A DNA stretch of 64,000 bases from Comamonas terrae (lineage in GTDB: Bacteria; Pseudomonadota; Gammaproteobacteria; Burkholderiales; Burkholderiaceae_C), in assembly GCF_001544075.1 (NCBI RefSeq), contig NZ_BCNT01000010.1:62001-126000 (forward strand). Reading direction: 5' to 3'. Of the stretch, positions 52,046 through 59,334 are shown one piece after another. A program made the position numbers and the translations under genes. A model generated the notes under the pieces. The model was not told the DNA's origin. It ran no database searches and saw only the letters and a list, made by a program, of their open reading frames with translations. Each line of letters begins with the position of its first letter. The first letter of the stretch is position 1.

Positions 52046-53874
52046 GGCACCAGGTCCAGCCGCAGGCGCTGGTGCAGCAGCACCTTGAAGCGCTTGACCA
52101 CGGACAACGCATCCTTGAGCAGGTCGCGCTCCAGGCTGCTCAGCCGCGCGGGGTCCACATTGCCCGTGACGGTGCGCCCCAGCTCCAGCTCGGCCAGTCC
52201 CGCGCCCAGCCGCAGCCCCATCAGAAAATGCAGGCCTTCGAGCAGTTCCCCGCCCAGCCCGGCATCCAGCACACCCTGGGCCTGCAGGGCGGCAATGCGC
52301 TCGGCCGTGCCGGTTTCGGCAATGCGGTGCTGCAACGCCAGGCTGCGCACCCCGTGCACGATGGGAAAGATGCCGGCCTTCTTGAGGTTGACGGCGCGTG
52401 CCTCGTCGCCCAGGCCCAGCAGGCGGTTCCACCAGCCGGCGGCACTGCCGAAGGCGTCGATGTCCGCAGCAAAACGGGCCAGGTGCCCGTCGTTGTCAGC
52501 GGCCAGCGCCAGCAGCTGCTGGCGCACGGCCTCCAGAAGCGCGGCATCGCCGGCCACGGCATGGGCGTCCATGAAGATGGCCAGGCGCATCAGATCGCCC
52601 TCGCGCGGCAGCAGCAGCCATTCGCGCACGCGCCGGCCGAATTCGGCGGCAGCGCCGCGCCACTGCGGATTGCTGAGCATGATGCCGCCCGGGCACTCGG
52701 GATAGCCGAAACGCTCCAGCACGGCGGAAAAGCGCTCACAGATCGCACCCAGGTCCGCAGGCGGCATATAGCCGTCGCGCAGCAGCAGGCCGTTGTCCTG
52801 GTCGGTCTTGAGCAACTGCTCGCCGCGCCCTTCGCTGCCCATGACGAACAGGCAGCTGTTGGCCACCAGTTCGGCCGGCGCCAGCATCTGCCAGGCGCGC
52901 TCGAACAGGCGCGCATTGAGCTGCTGCACCAGCCTGGCCATCAGTCCCATGCGCATGCCGCTGCGGTGCAGCGCCGCCACCAGCCGCGTGACCTGGCCCG
53001 CGGCCTGCTCCAGCGCCGCCAAATCCCGGGCCTGCTCGATCTGCACGGTGATCAGGTGCGAATGGTTGGCAAGAAAGCTGAACAGGTCCAGCGCCTCCAG
53101 GATGCCCCGCACCTGTCCCGCCTCGTCGAGCACCACGAGCCGGTGCACGCGCGCGCGCAGCAGCAGCACCATGGCATCGCCGAGCTGGTCGCCGGCGCGC
53201 ACCGTGACCACGGGATGGCTGGCAAACTCGCCCACGGCCAGGCGGTCCAGCGGCCGGCCGTCGAGAATGGCGCGCTGCAGCGTGGTGCTCGTGAAGATGC
53301 CCAGCTCTCCCCCATTCTTGTCCGCCAGCCCCGACACCAGCACGCTGGTCGTGCGCTCGGCATGGAACAGGCGCGTCACCGAAACAACGTCCGTGCCGGC
53401 ATCCACCACATGGGCGGGGCGCAGATAGGCCTGGTCCACGCGCGCCAGCGTCAGCGACTGCAGCTCGTGCCGGCCGGCGCGCTGGGCCAGCGTGCCGAGC
53501 TTGTGGCCCAGGTCGGAAAACAGCAGTGCGCCGAAAGCCGTGTTGCGCGCGATCAGCGCATTGACGGTGTCATGCGCCAGTTGGTAGGCCACGAGCTCTT
53601 CGGCCACCACGAAGCGGCTGCTGACGCGCCCGGCCACCAGGCCGCGCCCGTCGAAGCAGTCATCTGGTCCGTAGGTGGCCAGCACCTCCTCGCCCTCGAG
53701 CTGCGTGACATGGCCCTTGATGATGACGAACAGATGCGCGGGACGGTCGCCCACATCGAGCACCACGGCCCCTTCGGGGAAGTAGGCGATATCGACGCTG
53801 GCGCGCACCAGCGCCTGTTCGCCGGGGTCCAGGCAGTCGAAGGGCGAGGCCGAGAAATTGAAGGCATTGGGCAT
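52042..53874 (-). CDS. cNMP-binding / CBS / DUF294 nucleotidyltransferase-like signalling protein
   Basis: 610 residues in four parts: an N-terminal cyclic-nucleotide-binding fold (about 20-130), a CBS pair (about 155-275), a nucleotidyltransferase-like DUF294 domain with GSEGRGEQLLKTDQDNGLL near 390, and a C-terminal DUF294 helical domain. The G-S and D-x-D residues of the GlnB-uridylyltransferase type are retained, so transferase activity is possible. ATG at 53874 chosen because MPNAFNFSASPFDCL opens the cNMP-binding fold. Couples to the exonuclease gene by ATGA. Confidence 0.88.
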   Translation of the reverse strand: MPNAFNFSASPFDCLDPGEQALVRASVDIAYFPEGAVVLDVGDRPAHLFVIIKGHVTQLEGEEVLATYGPDDCFDGRGLVAGRVSSRFVVAEELVAYQLAHDTVNALIARNTAFGALLFSDLGHKLGTLAQRAGRHELQSLTLARVDQAYLRPAHVVDAGTDVVSVTRLFHAERTTSVLVSGLADKNGGELGIFTSTTLQRAILDGRPLDRLAVGEFASHPVVTVRAGDQLGDAMVLLLRARVHRLVVLDEAGQVRGILEALDLFSFLANHSHLITVQIEQARDLAALEQAAGQVTRLVAALHRSGMRMGLMARLVQQLNARLFERAWQMLAPAELVANSCLFVMGSEGRGEQLLKTDQDNGLLLRDGYMPPADLGAICERFSAVLERFGYPECPGGIMLSNPQWRGAAAEFGRRVREWLLLPREGDLMRLAIFMDAHAVAGDAALLEAVRQQLLALAADNDGHLARFAADIDAFGSAAGWWNRLLGLGDEARAVNLKKAGIFPIVHGVRSLALQHRIAETGTAERIAALQAQGVLDAGLGGELLEGLHFLMGLRLGAGLAELELGRTVTGNVDPARLSSLERDLLKDALSVVKRFKVLLHQRLRLDLVP

Positions 53875-54044
53875 GGCTGTGCAGGGCTTGGCATCCGCTA
53901 TGCCTTCAGTGTGCCCGCAATGCCTTATGGATCGATTGCGCGAAACTTGCGCCCCCACCCCGCATGGGCGCAAGGCCCGCAACCGCGGCCGCAGGGGTGC
54001 CCGCCTTCCAAGAAGATTTCCGCGGGCGGCTCAGGAAGAAGCCG

Positions 54045-54818
54045 TCACCGTCCCCAGGCGCAGCCGCCGTCCACCACCAGCGTGGAGCCGACCACGTAGT
54101 CGCCGGCGCGCGAGGCCAGGAAAATGGCCGCGCCGGCCATGTCCTCGGGCGTGCCGATGCGGCCCAGCGGCACGCGTGCCGCGGTCTCCTCGGCATGGTC
54201 GCGCGCGCTCTTGTTCATCTCGGAGGCAAAAGGACCGGGGGCGATGGCGCTGACCACGATGCGCTCGGGCGCCAGGCGCAGCGCCAGGCGCTTGGTCAGA
54301 TGGATCAGGCCGGCCTTGCTGGCCGCATAGGAATAGGTTTCCCAGGGATTGACCGAAATGCCGTCGATCGAGGCGATGTGGATCACCTTGGCCAGATGCT
54401 CGCCCGCCGCAGCCTTGCGCAGCATGGGCGTGAGCGCCTGGGTCAGGAAGAACGGCGACTTCATGTTCAGGTCGACCACCTTGTCCCAGCCGCTTTCCGG
54501 GAACTCGTCATAGGGTGCCCCCCAGGCCGCGCCCGCGTTGTTGACAAGGATGTCGAGCTGGCTTTCATGCCGGGCATAGGCCTCGACCAGCGCCTTCACG
54601 CCGTCCAGCGTGGACACATCGGCCGGCAGCGAGATGCAATGGCCCAGGGCCGACAGCTCGCGCGCCGTTTCGTCGCAGGCCTCGGCCTTGCGCGCCGAGA
54701 TATAGACGCGTGCGCCCTGGCGCAGAAAGCCTTCGGCAATCATGCGGCCGATGCCGCGCGAGCCGCCGGTGACAAGGGCCGCGCGGCCCTTGAGCGAAAA
54801 CAGTTGCTGGGTATCCAT
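54045..54818 (-). CDS. Short-chain dehydrogenase/reductase (RhlG-like)
   Basis: Classical SDR of 257 residues: NADP(H) motif TGGSRGIG near residue 17, NNAGAAWG, active-site Ser in IASIDG and YSYAASKAG with Tyr and Lys, and C-terminal IDGG-type VVDGGCAWG. The sequence pattern (EGFLRQGARVYISARKAEAC, DVSTLDGVKALV) resembles Pseudomonas RhlG, a beta-ketoacyl reductase, but no rhamnolipid genes are near. AGGAG precedes the start at 54818. Confidence 0.88.
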   Translation of the reverse strand: MDTQQLFSLKGRAALVTGGSRGIGRMIAEGFLRQGARVYISARKAEACDETARELSALGHCISLPADVSTLDGVKALVEAYARHESQLDILVNNAGAAWGAPYDEFPESGWDKVVDLNMKSPFFLTQALTPMLRKAAAGEHLAKVIHIASIDGISVNPWETYSYAASKAGLIHLTKRLALRLAPERIVVSAIAPGPFASEMNKSARDHAEETAARVPLGRIGTPEDMAGAAIFLASRAGDYVVGSTLVVDGGCAWGR

Positions 54819-54911
54819 GGTGGTGCAGTCTCCTGAAATCTACTGCGCCAGCTTATGCAATTGCCTTGAAAGCCACGGTCACCAAGGCGCCAAGGGCGCA
54901 GGGCCTACGCC

Positions 54912-55066
54912 TAGGGCGTCGCACGTGGATCGCGTTGTGCAGCCTTGGGATGGATGCAAGGCGCCGGGCCGCAGCAAGGTAGGCACCTTGCAAGGGCCGG
55001 CAACGCCGCAGACGCCCAAGGCTGCACAACCCTTCGGGCAAGCCAGGGTTATGTGAACACGCCCTA
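54912..55066. mobile_element. TA-flanked MITE-like palindromic element
   Basis: TA-GGGCGT (54912-54919) and ACGCCC-TA (55059-55066): short terminal inverted repeats flanked by a TA dinucleotide, the target duplication made by IS630/Tc1-type transposases. Inside is a perfect 16-bp inverted repeat GTTGTGCAGCCTTGGG (54934-54949) and its complement (55015-55030), and a further nested pair TGCAAGG(C/T)GCC. Length between the TAs is 151 bp; it has no gene. It abuts the stop codon of the DsbA-like gene. Confidence 0.55.
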
Positions 55067-55699
55067 ACCCAGCCCGGACTCCACGCCCGCGCAGGCCTCC
55101 CATTGCCGCTCGAACCAGGCATCGCCCTGCAGATAGGCGCGCAGCATGGGCAGGCCGTCCAGGCCCCAGAACACATGTCCGTCCACTTCCCAGGCCGGCA
55201 CGCCGAACACGCCGGCCTGCGCAGCCTGCTGCGTGTTGCTGCGCAGCCATTGCTTGACCGTTTCCTCGTCGGCCTGGCTGTTCAGCTGCCCGGCCAGCCC
55301 GTGCCGCAAGGCATCGAGGCGCCCGGGCTCCAGCGCATCCTGCCCGCCCTCCCAGACATGGCGGAACACGGTTTCGGCGACAAAGCGGTTGACGGCTCCA
55401 TCCTGGCCGTGGGCGAGTGCCAGGCGCAGCAGCGGCAGCGGCTTGAACGGATGCCGCGCCGGCATCTGCAGCGGCACGCCATGGGCGTGGCCCAGCCAGC
55501 TCACATGGCGGTAGGTCCAGGCCCGCTTGGCCGGGATGCCGGCCGGCCCCGGATTGGCATTCTGCTGCAGCAGCGCACCCAGCAACACCGGGCGATATTC
55601 GGCGTGATAGCTCAGCCCCTGCAGCACCTCGGGCATCCGGGCAAAGGCCAGCCACGCATAGGGAGAGACAAAGTCCAGATAGCAAATGAGATGCTTCAT
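55064..55699 (-). CDS. DsbA-family thioredoxin-fold protein (2-hydroxychromene-2-carboxylate isomerase type)
   Basis: 211 residues, DSBA-like fold without a CxxC motif: LDFVSPYAWLAF in its place, typical of GSH-dependent 2-hydroxychromene-2-carboxylate isomerases of aromatic degradation and related glutathione transferases of kappa type. FGVPAWEVDGHVFWGLDGL is the conserved cis-Pro region. Start at 55699 behind GGAGG. The TAG stop is formed at the edge of a MITE-like element, whose TA supplies its first two bases, so the original C-terminus may have been altered by a few residues. Confidence 0.85.
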   Translation of the reverse strand: MKHLICYLDFVSPYAWLAFARMPEVLQGLSYHAEYRPVLLGALLQQNANPGPAGIPAKRAWTYRHVSWLGHAHGVPLQMPARHPFKPLPLLRLALAHGQDGAVNRFVAETVFRHVWEGGQDALEPGRLDALRHGLAGQLNSQADEETVKQWLRSNTQQAAQAGVFGVPAWEVDGHVFWGLDGLPMLRAYLQGDAWFERQWEACAGVESGLG

Positions 55700-55716
55700 G
55701 CCTTCCTCCGGATCCA

Positions 55717-56022
55717 TCAGGCCGAGCGTGGATCGTTCAGGCCCGCTCGTTGCAGCAGCCTGCCCCAGATCTGCAGGCGCTCGGCCGCATCGGCTTTGGA
55801 CCAGGCGCGGATCTCGTCGATCGTGCGAAAGCAGCCCTGACAATGGCTGCGGTCCTCGGTCATGCGGCAGACGTTGATGCAGGGCGATGCCACCGGCTCC
55901 CCGGCATCCGCCCCGGCCAGGGCCGCCCGGGCCTTCCAGGCCAGCTGCTTGCGCTGCTGGGCCTGCAGATGGGCCTGCTGTTCGGGTGCCAGCACCTCGC
56001 TGCTGTTGGCTACGCTGCTCAT
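55717..56022 (-). CDS. DUF1289 protein
   Basis: 101 residues with the DUF1289 Cys pattern SPCINVCRMTEDRSHCQGCFR and TIDEIRAWSKADAAER, likely a small metal-binding module of unknown role. Translationally coupled to the ybaK-like gene by ATGA and 17 bp ahead of the DsbA-like gene, so the three form a unit. Confidence 0.88.
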   Translation of the reverse strand: MSSVANSSEVLAPEQQAHLQAQQRKQLAWKARAALAGADAGEPVASPCINVCRMTEDRSHCQGCFRTIDEIRAWSKADAAERLQIWGRLLQRAGLNDPRSA

Positions 56023-56513
56023 GCGACCACCACGTCCGACCAGGGTGCCCCGGTCAGTTCCTGCAGCTGCCGCGGCGTCGCGGGGAACACGCCATGCGGA
56101 TGGCCGGCGGCCGCCCACACGGTGTCGAAGCGCTGCAGCTCCTGGTCCATCAGCGTGACCGGCTTTGCTGCATGCGCCACGGGGCTGACGCCGCCGATGG
56201 AAAAGCCGGTGCTGGCCTTCACGAAGTCCGCATCCGCGCGGCCTATGGGTCCTACCAGCTGGGCCACCTTCTTTTCGTCCACGCGCCTGTCGCCCGAAGT
56301 CACGACCAGCACGGGCGCGCCGTCGCTTCGGCGCCTGAAGATGATGCTCTTGGCCACCTGGCCCACGAGAATGCCAAGCTGCTCGGCCGCCTCCTGGGCC
56401 GTGCGCGCCGCGCCGTCCAGCATCCGCGGCAGATGGGGGTGCTGCGCCTGCTGCAGGAATGCAGCCACGCGCTGCACGCCCTCAGGCAAGGTATGAAGTT
56501 CCGAACCGCACAT
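56019..56513 (-). CDS. YbaK/EbsC-type aminoacyl-tRNA deacylase
   Basis: 164 residues, trans-editing domain fold of the YbaK/ProX group that hydrolyses mischarged tRNAs. Key segments: QVAKSIIFRR with the catalytic Lys, VTSGDRRVDEKKVAQLVG, and STGFSIGGVSPVAH. The family type (ProXp-ala, YbaK or other) is not resolved. Opens the YbaK-DUF1289-DsbA unit. Confidence 0.85.
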   Translation of the reverse strand: MCGSELHTLPEGVQRVAAFLQQAQHPHLPRMLDGAARTAQEAAEQLGILVGQVAKSIIFRRRSDGAPVLVVTSGDRRVDEKKVAQLVGPIGRADADFVKASTGFSIGGVSPVAHAAKPVTLMDQELQRFDTVWAAAGHPHGVFPATPRQLQELTGAPWSDVVVA

Positions 56514-56550
56514 AAACCAAATTTCCTGTTTCCTGTCTTGATGCCGGCGC

Positions 56551-57096
56551 TCAGCGCAGCCGGGCCTGCAACTGGCGCAGCTCCTGCTGCATGTCGCGCA
56601 GATCGGCCTGCAGAAAGGCCATGCGGCTGGCGCTGGCGCCGGCCCGCTCGGCCCGGATTTCCTTTTTCTTGTCGTCTATTTTCCTCTCCAGCTCGGAGAT
56701 GGCCTGCCGGGCCTCGATGCGGTCGCGCGCCGGCGTGTAGCCGTCGAGGAAGGCGCCTTCGAGAGCCGGCGGGCAGTAGCCGGGCTGGAAGCGCCCGCCC
56801 TGCTCGGCAAAGGCCTTGCCGTTCTCCGGCGTGCAGAACGTGCGCAGTCCCTGCATCCAGCCGCGCTGGTAGGCGCGCAGATCCACGACCACGCCCTGCT
56901 TGCGGCAGCTGCGCTCATGCGATAGTGCCCGGCTGCGCAAGTCCTTCTTGCCGTCCATGGCATCGAGCTGGCCCAGGTACTGCCAGTCGGTATCGCGGCA
57001 CTCGTCGGCGTCCATGCCGGCGCACGCCGAGAGCAGCACGGCGGCCGCCAGCGCGGCGGCGCGGCCCGGGGAAAGGAAAAAAGCGTTGGGTGACAT
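56551..57096 (-). CDS. DUF2799 lipoprotein
   Basis: 181 residues. Lipoprotein signal with LLSACAG, then CRDTDWQYLGQLDAMDGK, a Cys/Gly-rich central region (CRKQGV, RTFCTPENG, GYCPPALEGAFLDGY) and a C-terminal charged coiled coil from about residue 135. This is the DUF2799 pattern, function unknown. The start at 57096 directly precedes the signal sequence. Confidence 0.85.
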   Translation of the reverse strand: MSPNAFFLSPGRAAALAAAVLLSACAGMDADECRDTDWQYLGQLDAMDGKKDLRSRALSHERSCRKQGVVVDLRAYQRGWMQGLRTFCTPENGKAFAEQGGRFQPGYCPPALEGAFLDGYTPARDRIEARQAISELERKIDDKKKEIRAERAGASASRMAFLQADLRDMQQELRQLQARLR

Positions 57097-57152
57097 GGGC
57101 CGGCATGTTAGCGCCAAGCCCGGCCGCCGCCAGCGAAGGCCGGGTCTGCAGA

Positions 57153-58073
57153 TCAGCCCGCGCGCCTGGCCATCAGGGCCCTGGCCACGCGCGACTGCGT
57201 GGGCCGGCCCAGGTGCTCGCTGATGTACTGGCCCGCGTCGATCAGCTTTTCCAGATGGATGCCGGTGTCTATGCCCAGGCCCTGCAGCAGGTAGACCACG
57301 TCCTCCGTGGCCACGTTGCCGGTGGCGCCCTTCGCATACGGGCAGCCGCCCAGGCCCGCGACCGAGGACTGGAAGTTCCACACGCCCAGCTGCAGTGCCG
57401 CCAGCGTGTTGGACAGGGCCTGGCCGTAGGTGTCGTGGAAGTGCCCCGAGATCTCGTCGACGCCGAAATGGCGCAGCGTGGCCTCGATGGCGCGCTGCAC
57501 CTTGAGCGGTGTGCCCACGCCGATGGTGTCGGCCACGTCCACGCGCTGCACGCCGATGCCCTTCATCAGCCCGGCCAGGTAGTCGACCCGCTCGGGGGCG
57601 ATCTCGCCCTCGTAGGGGCAGCCCACGGTGCAGCTCATGGCGCCGCGCACCTGGATGCCGGCCGCGCGCGCGGCCTCCACCACGGGTGCAAAGCGCTCGA
57701 TGCTCTCGGCGATGGAGCAGTTGATGTTCCTCTGGCTGAAGGCCTCGCTGGCCGCGCCGAAGACCACGATCTCGTCGGGCCAGTACTCGCGGGGCGCGGC
57801 CACGGCGGCCTCGAAGCCCTTCATGTTGGGCGTCAGCACCGAATAGCGCACCCCGCTCTTGCGGGCGATGCCGGCCATGACCTCGGCGTTGTCGGCCATC
57901 TGCGGCACCCACTTGGGCGAGACGAAGCTGGTGACCTCGATCTCCTTGAGACCGGCATCCTGCAGGCGCTGCACCAGTTCGATCTTGACCGATGCCGGCA
58001 CCGGCTGCTTCTCGTTCTGCAGCCCGTCGCGCGGGCCCACGTCGACGATCTTCACGCGTGCGGGGTAATCCAT
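57153..58073 (-). CDS. liuE: Hydroxymethylglutaryl-CoA lyase
   Basis: Cleaves HMG-CoA to acetyl-CoA and acetoacetate, the last step of leucine degradation. 306 residues, TIM-barrel of the HMGL-like family. VDVGPRDGLQNE carries the catalytic Arg and Asp, HFHDTYG the metal-binding His pair, and GGCPYAKGATGNVATEDVVY the signature with the active-site Cys. It lies in the same direction as the methylcrotonyl-CoA carboxylase genes, separated from them by ghrA. Confidence 0.93.
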   Translation of the reverse strand: MDYPARVKIVDVGPRDGLQNEKQPVPASVKIELVQRLQDAGLKEIEVTSFVSPKWVPQMADNAEVMAGIARKSGVRYSVLTPNMKGFEAAVAAPREYWPDEIVVFGAASEAFSQRNINCSIAESIERFAPVVEAARAAGIQVRGAMSCTVGCPYEGEIAPERVDYLAGLMKGIGVQRVDVADTIGVGTPLKVQRAIEATLRHFGVDEISGHFHDTYGQALSNTLAALQLGVWNFQSSVAGLGGCPYAKGATGNVATEDVVYLLQGLGIDTGIHLEKLIDAGQYISEHLGRPTQSRVARALMARRAG

Positions 58074-58116
58074 TCCATCTCTCCTATCGTTTCTATTCCC
58101 TCACCTATGAACAGGC

Positions 58117-58230
58117 ACCCCCCAAGAAGGGGACGCCCGGCAAGGGCCTGGGCGGCCCCGCCGCCCCGCAGCGTTGGCGTCGCTCCCCTTCCGCAGAGAA
58201 CGGGGCAAGCCGCGTGGCAGCTCAGGGGGA
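58117..58230 (-). repeat. Dispersed GC-rich intergenic repeat, family 2, inverted copy C
   Basis: Minus strand reads CCCCCTGAGCTGCCACGCGG, then GAAGGGGAGCGACGCC and GCTGCGGGGCGGC, matching copies A and B in order and spacing. Located between liuE and ghrA. Confidence 0.6.
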
Positions 58231-58234
58231 ACCG

Positions 58235-59158
58235 TCAGTATCCACGCCCCAGGTCCACCCGCCCTGTCACCGACTCGCCACGGCTGAGCGCCGCCACCTT
58301 GCCGACGATCTGGGCAATGCTGTCTCGGGCCAGGGTCCGCGCCGAGGTATGGGGCGTGAGGATGATTTTTTCCTGCGTCCAGAACGGATGCCCGGCCGGC
58401 AGCGGCTCCTCGCGGAACACGTCCAGCATGGCGCCGCTCACATGGCCGGATTCGATCTGGGCGATGAGATCGGCATCCACCACATGGCCGCCGCGCCCCA
58501 CGTTGATCACATAGGCGCCCGACTGCAGCAGGCCCAGCGTGCGCGCGTTGATGATGTTCTCGGTCTCGGCATGCAGGGGCAGCAGGTTCACGAGAATGCG
58601 CGTGGACGCCAGGAAGTCGTCGAGCTGCTCCATGCCGCTAAAGCAAGTCACGCCGTCCAGTTCGCGCGGCGAGCGGCTCCAGCCGTTGACCGTGTAGTCG
58701 AACACCGTGAGCGCCTGCGCCACGCGCGCGCCCATCTTGCCCAGGCCCATGACGCCCACCGGATACTCGGCGCGCCGGGGATTGCGCTGGTGCTGCCACA
58801 CGCCCCGGGCCATGTCGGCCTCGTAGGCATCCAGCCCGCGAAAGAAGCGGATCACGGCCTGGCATACATACTCGGCCATCTGCACGGACATGCCGGCATC
58901 CTCGAGCCGGTAGACCGGCAGCGCGGCGGGAATCGTCAGCGGCAGCAGCGCGTCCACGCCCGCACCGATGTTGAACATGGCCTTGAGCCCGGCCGCCTGC
59001 TCGTCGATGAACTGCTGGGGCGGCGCCCACACCAGGGCGTAGTCCGCCTGGGGCGCACCGGGTTCCCAGATGCTTACCTCGGCACCGGGCAGGGTTTCGC
59101 GCAAGCCTTTGAGCCAGGGGTCTGGCCATGTGTCGTCACAGCAAAAAGTGATTTTCAT
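58235..59158 (-). CDS. ghrA: Glyoxylate/hydroxypyruvate reductase A
   Basis: NADPH-dependent D-2-hydroxyacid dehydrogenase, 307 residues. The pattern DYALVWAPPQQF, FNIGAGVDALL, GLGKMGARVAQAL, NLLPLHAETENIIN and the terminal VDLGRGY matches E. coli GhrA along its length. Nucleotide-binding GxGxxG is in GVMGLGKMG. The catalytic Arg, Glu and His (TPHTSA) are present. Start at 59158 (MKITFCCDD). Confidence 0.9.
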   Translation of the reverse strand: MKITFCCDDTWPDPWLKGLRETLPGAEVSIWEPGAPQADYALVWAPPQQFIDEQAAGLKAMFNIGAGVDALLPLTIPAALPVYRLEDAGMSVQMAEYVCQAVIRFFRGLDAYEADMARGVWQHQRNPRRAEYPVGVMGLGKMGARVAQALTVFDYTVNGWSRSPRELDGVTCFSGMEQLDDFLASTRILVNLLPLHAETENIINARTLGLLQSGAYVINVGRGGHVVDADLIAQIESGHVSGAMLDVFREEPLPAGHPFWTQEKIILTPHTSARTLARDSIAQIVGKVAALSRGESVTGRVDLGRGY

Positions 59159-59241
59159 AAGGCCGAGTTTAAAAGCGTCCCGTGGATTGCCGCCGCGCCG
59201 CGGCCGATGCAATCGGCACTGCAGCACTATCGAAAATGAAG

Positions 59242-59321
59242 CTGCCAGCGCTTTACAGGCAATGATCCCGGCACACATTCATGCCAGAACCGGCCAGCTG
59301 CCAGCGCAAGCTGCTCCTTTT
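59242..59321. repeat. Dispersed inverted repeat, family 1, copy 4
   Basis: AAGCTGCCAGCGCTTTACAGG (59244-59264) at the left and CAGCTGCCAGCGCAAGCTGC (59299-59318) at the right, in the gap between liuD and ghrA. The AGCTGCCAGCGC core is directly repeated here. Confidence 0.5.
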
Positions 59322-59334
59322 CTGGATAACTGTT

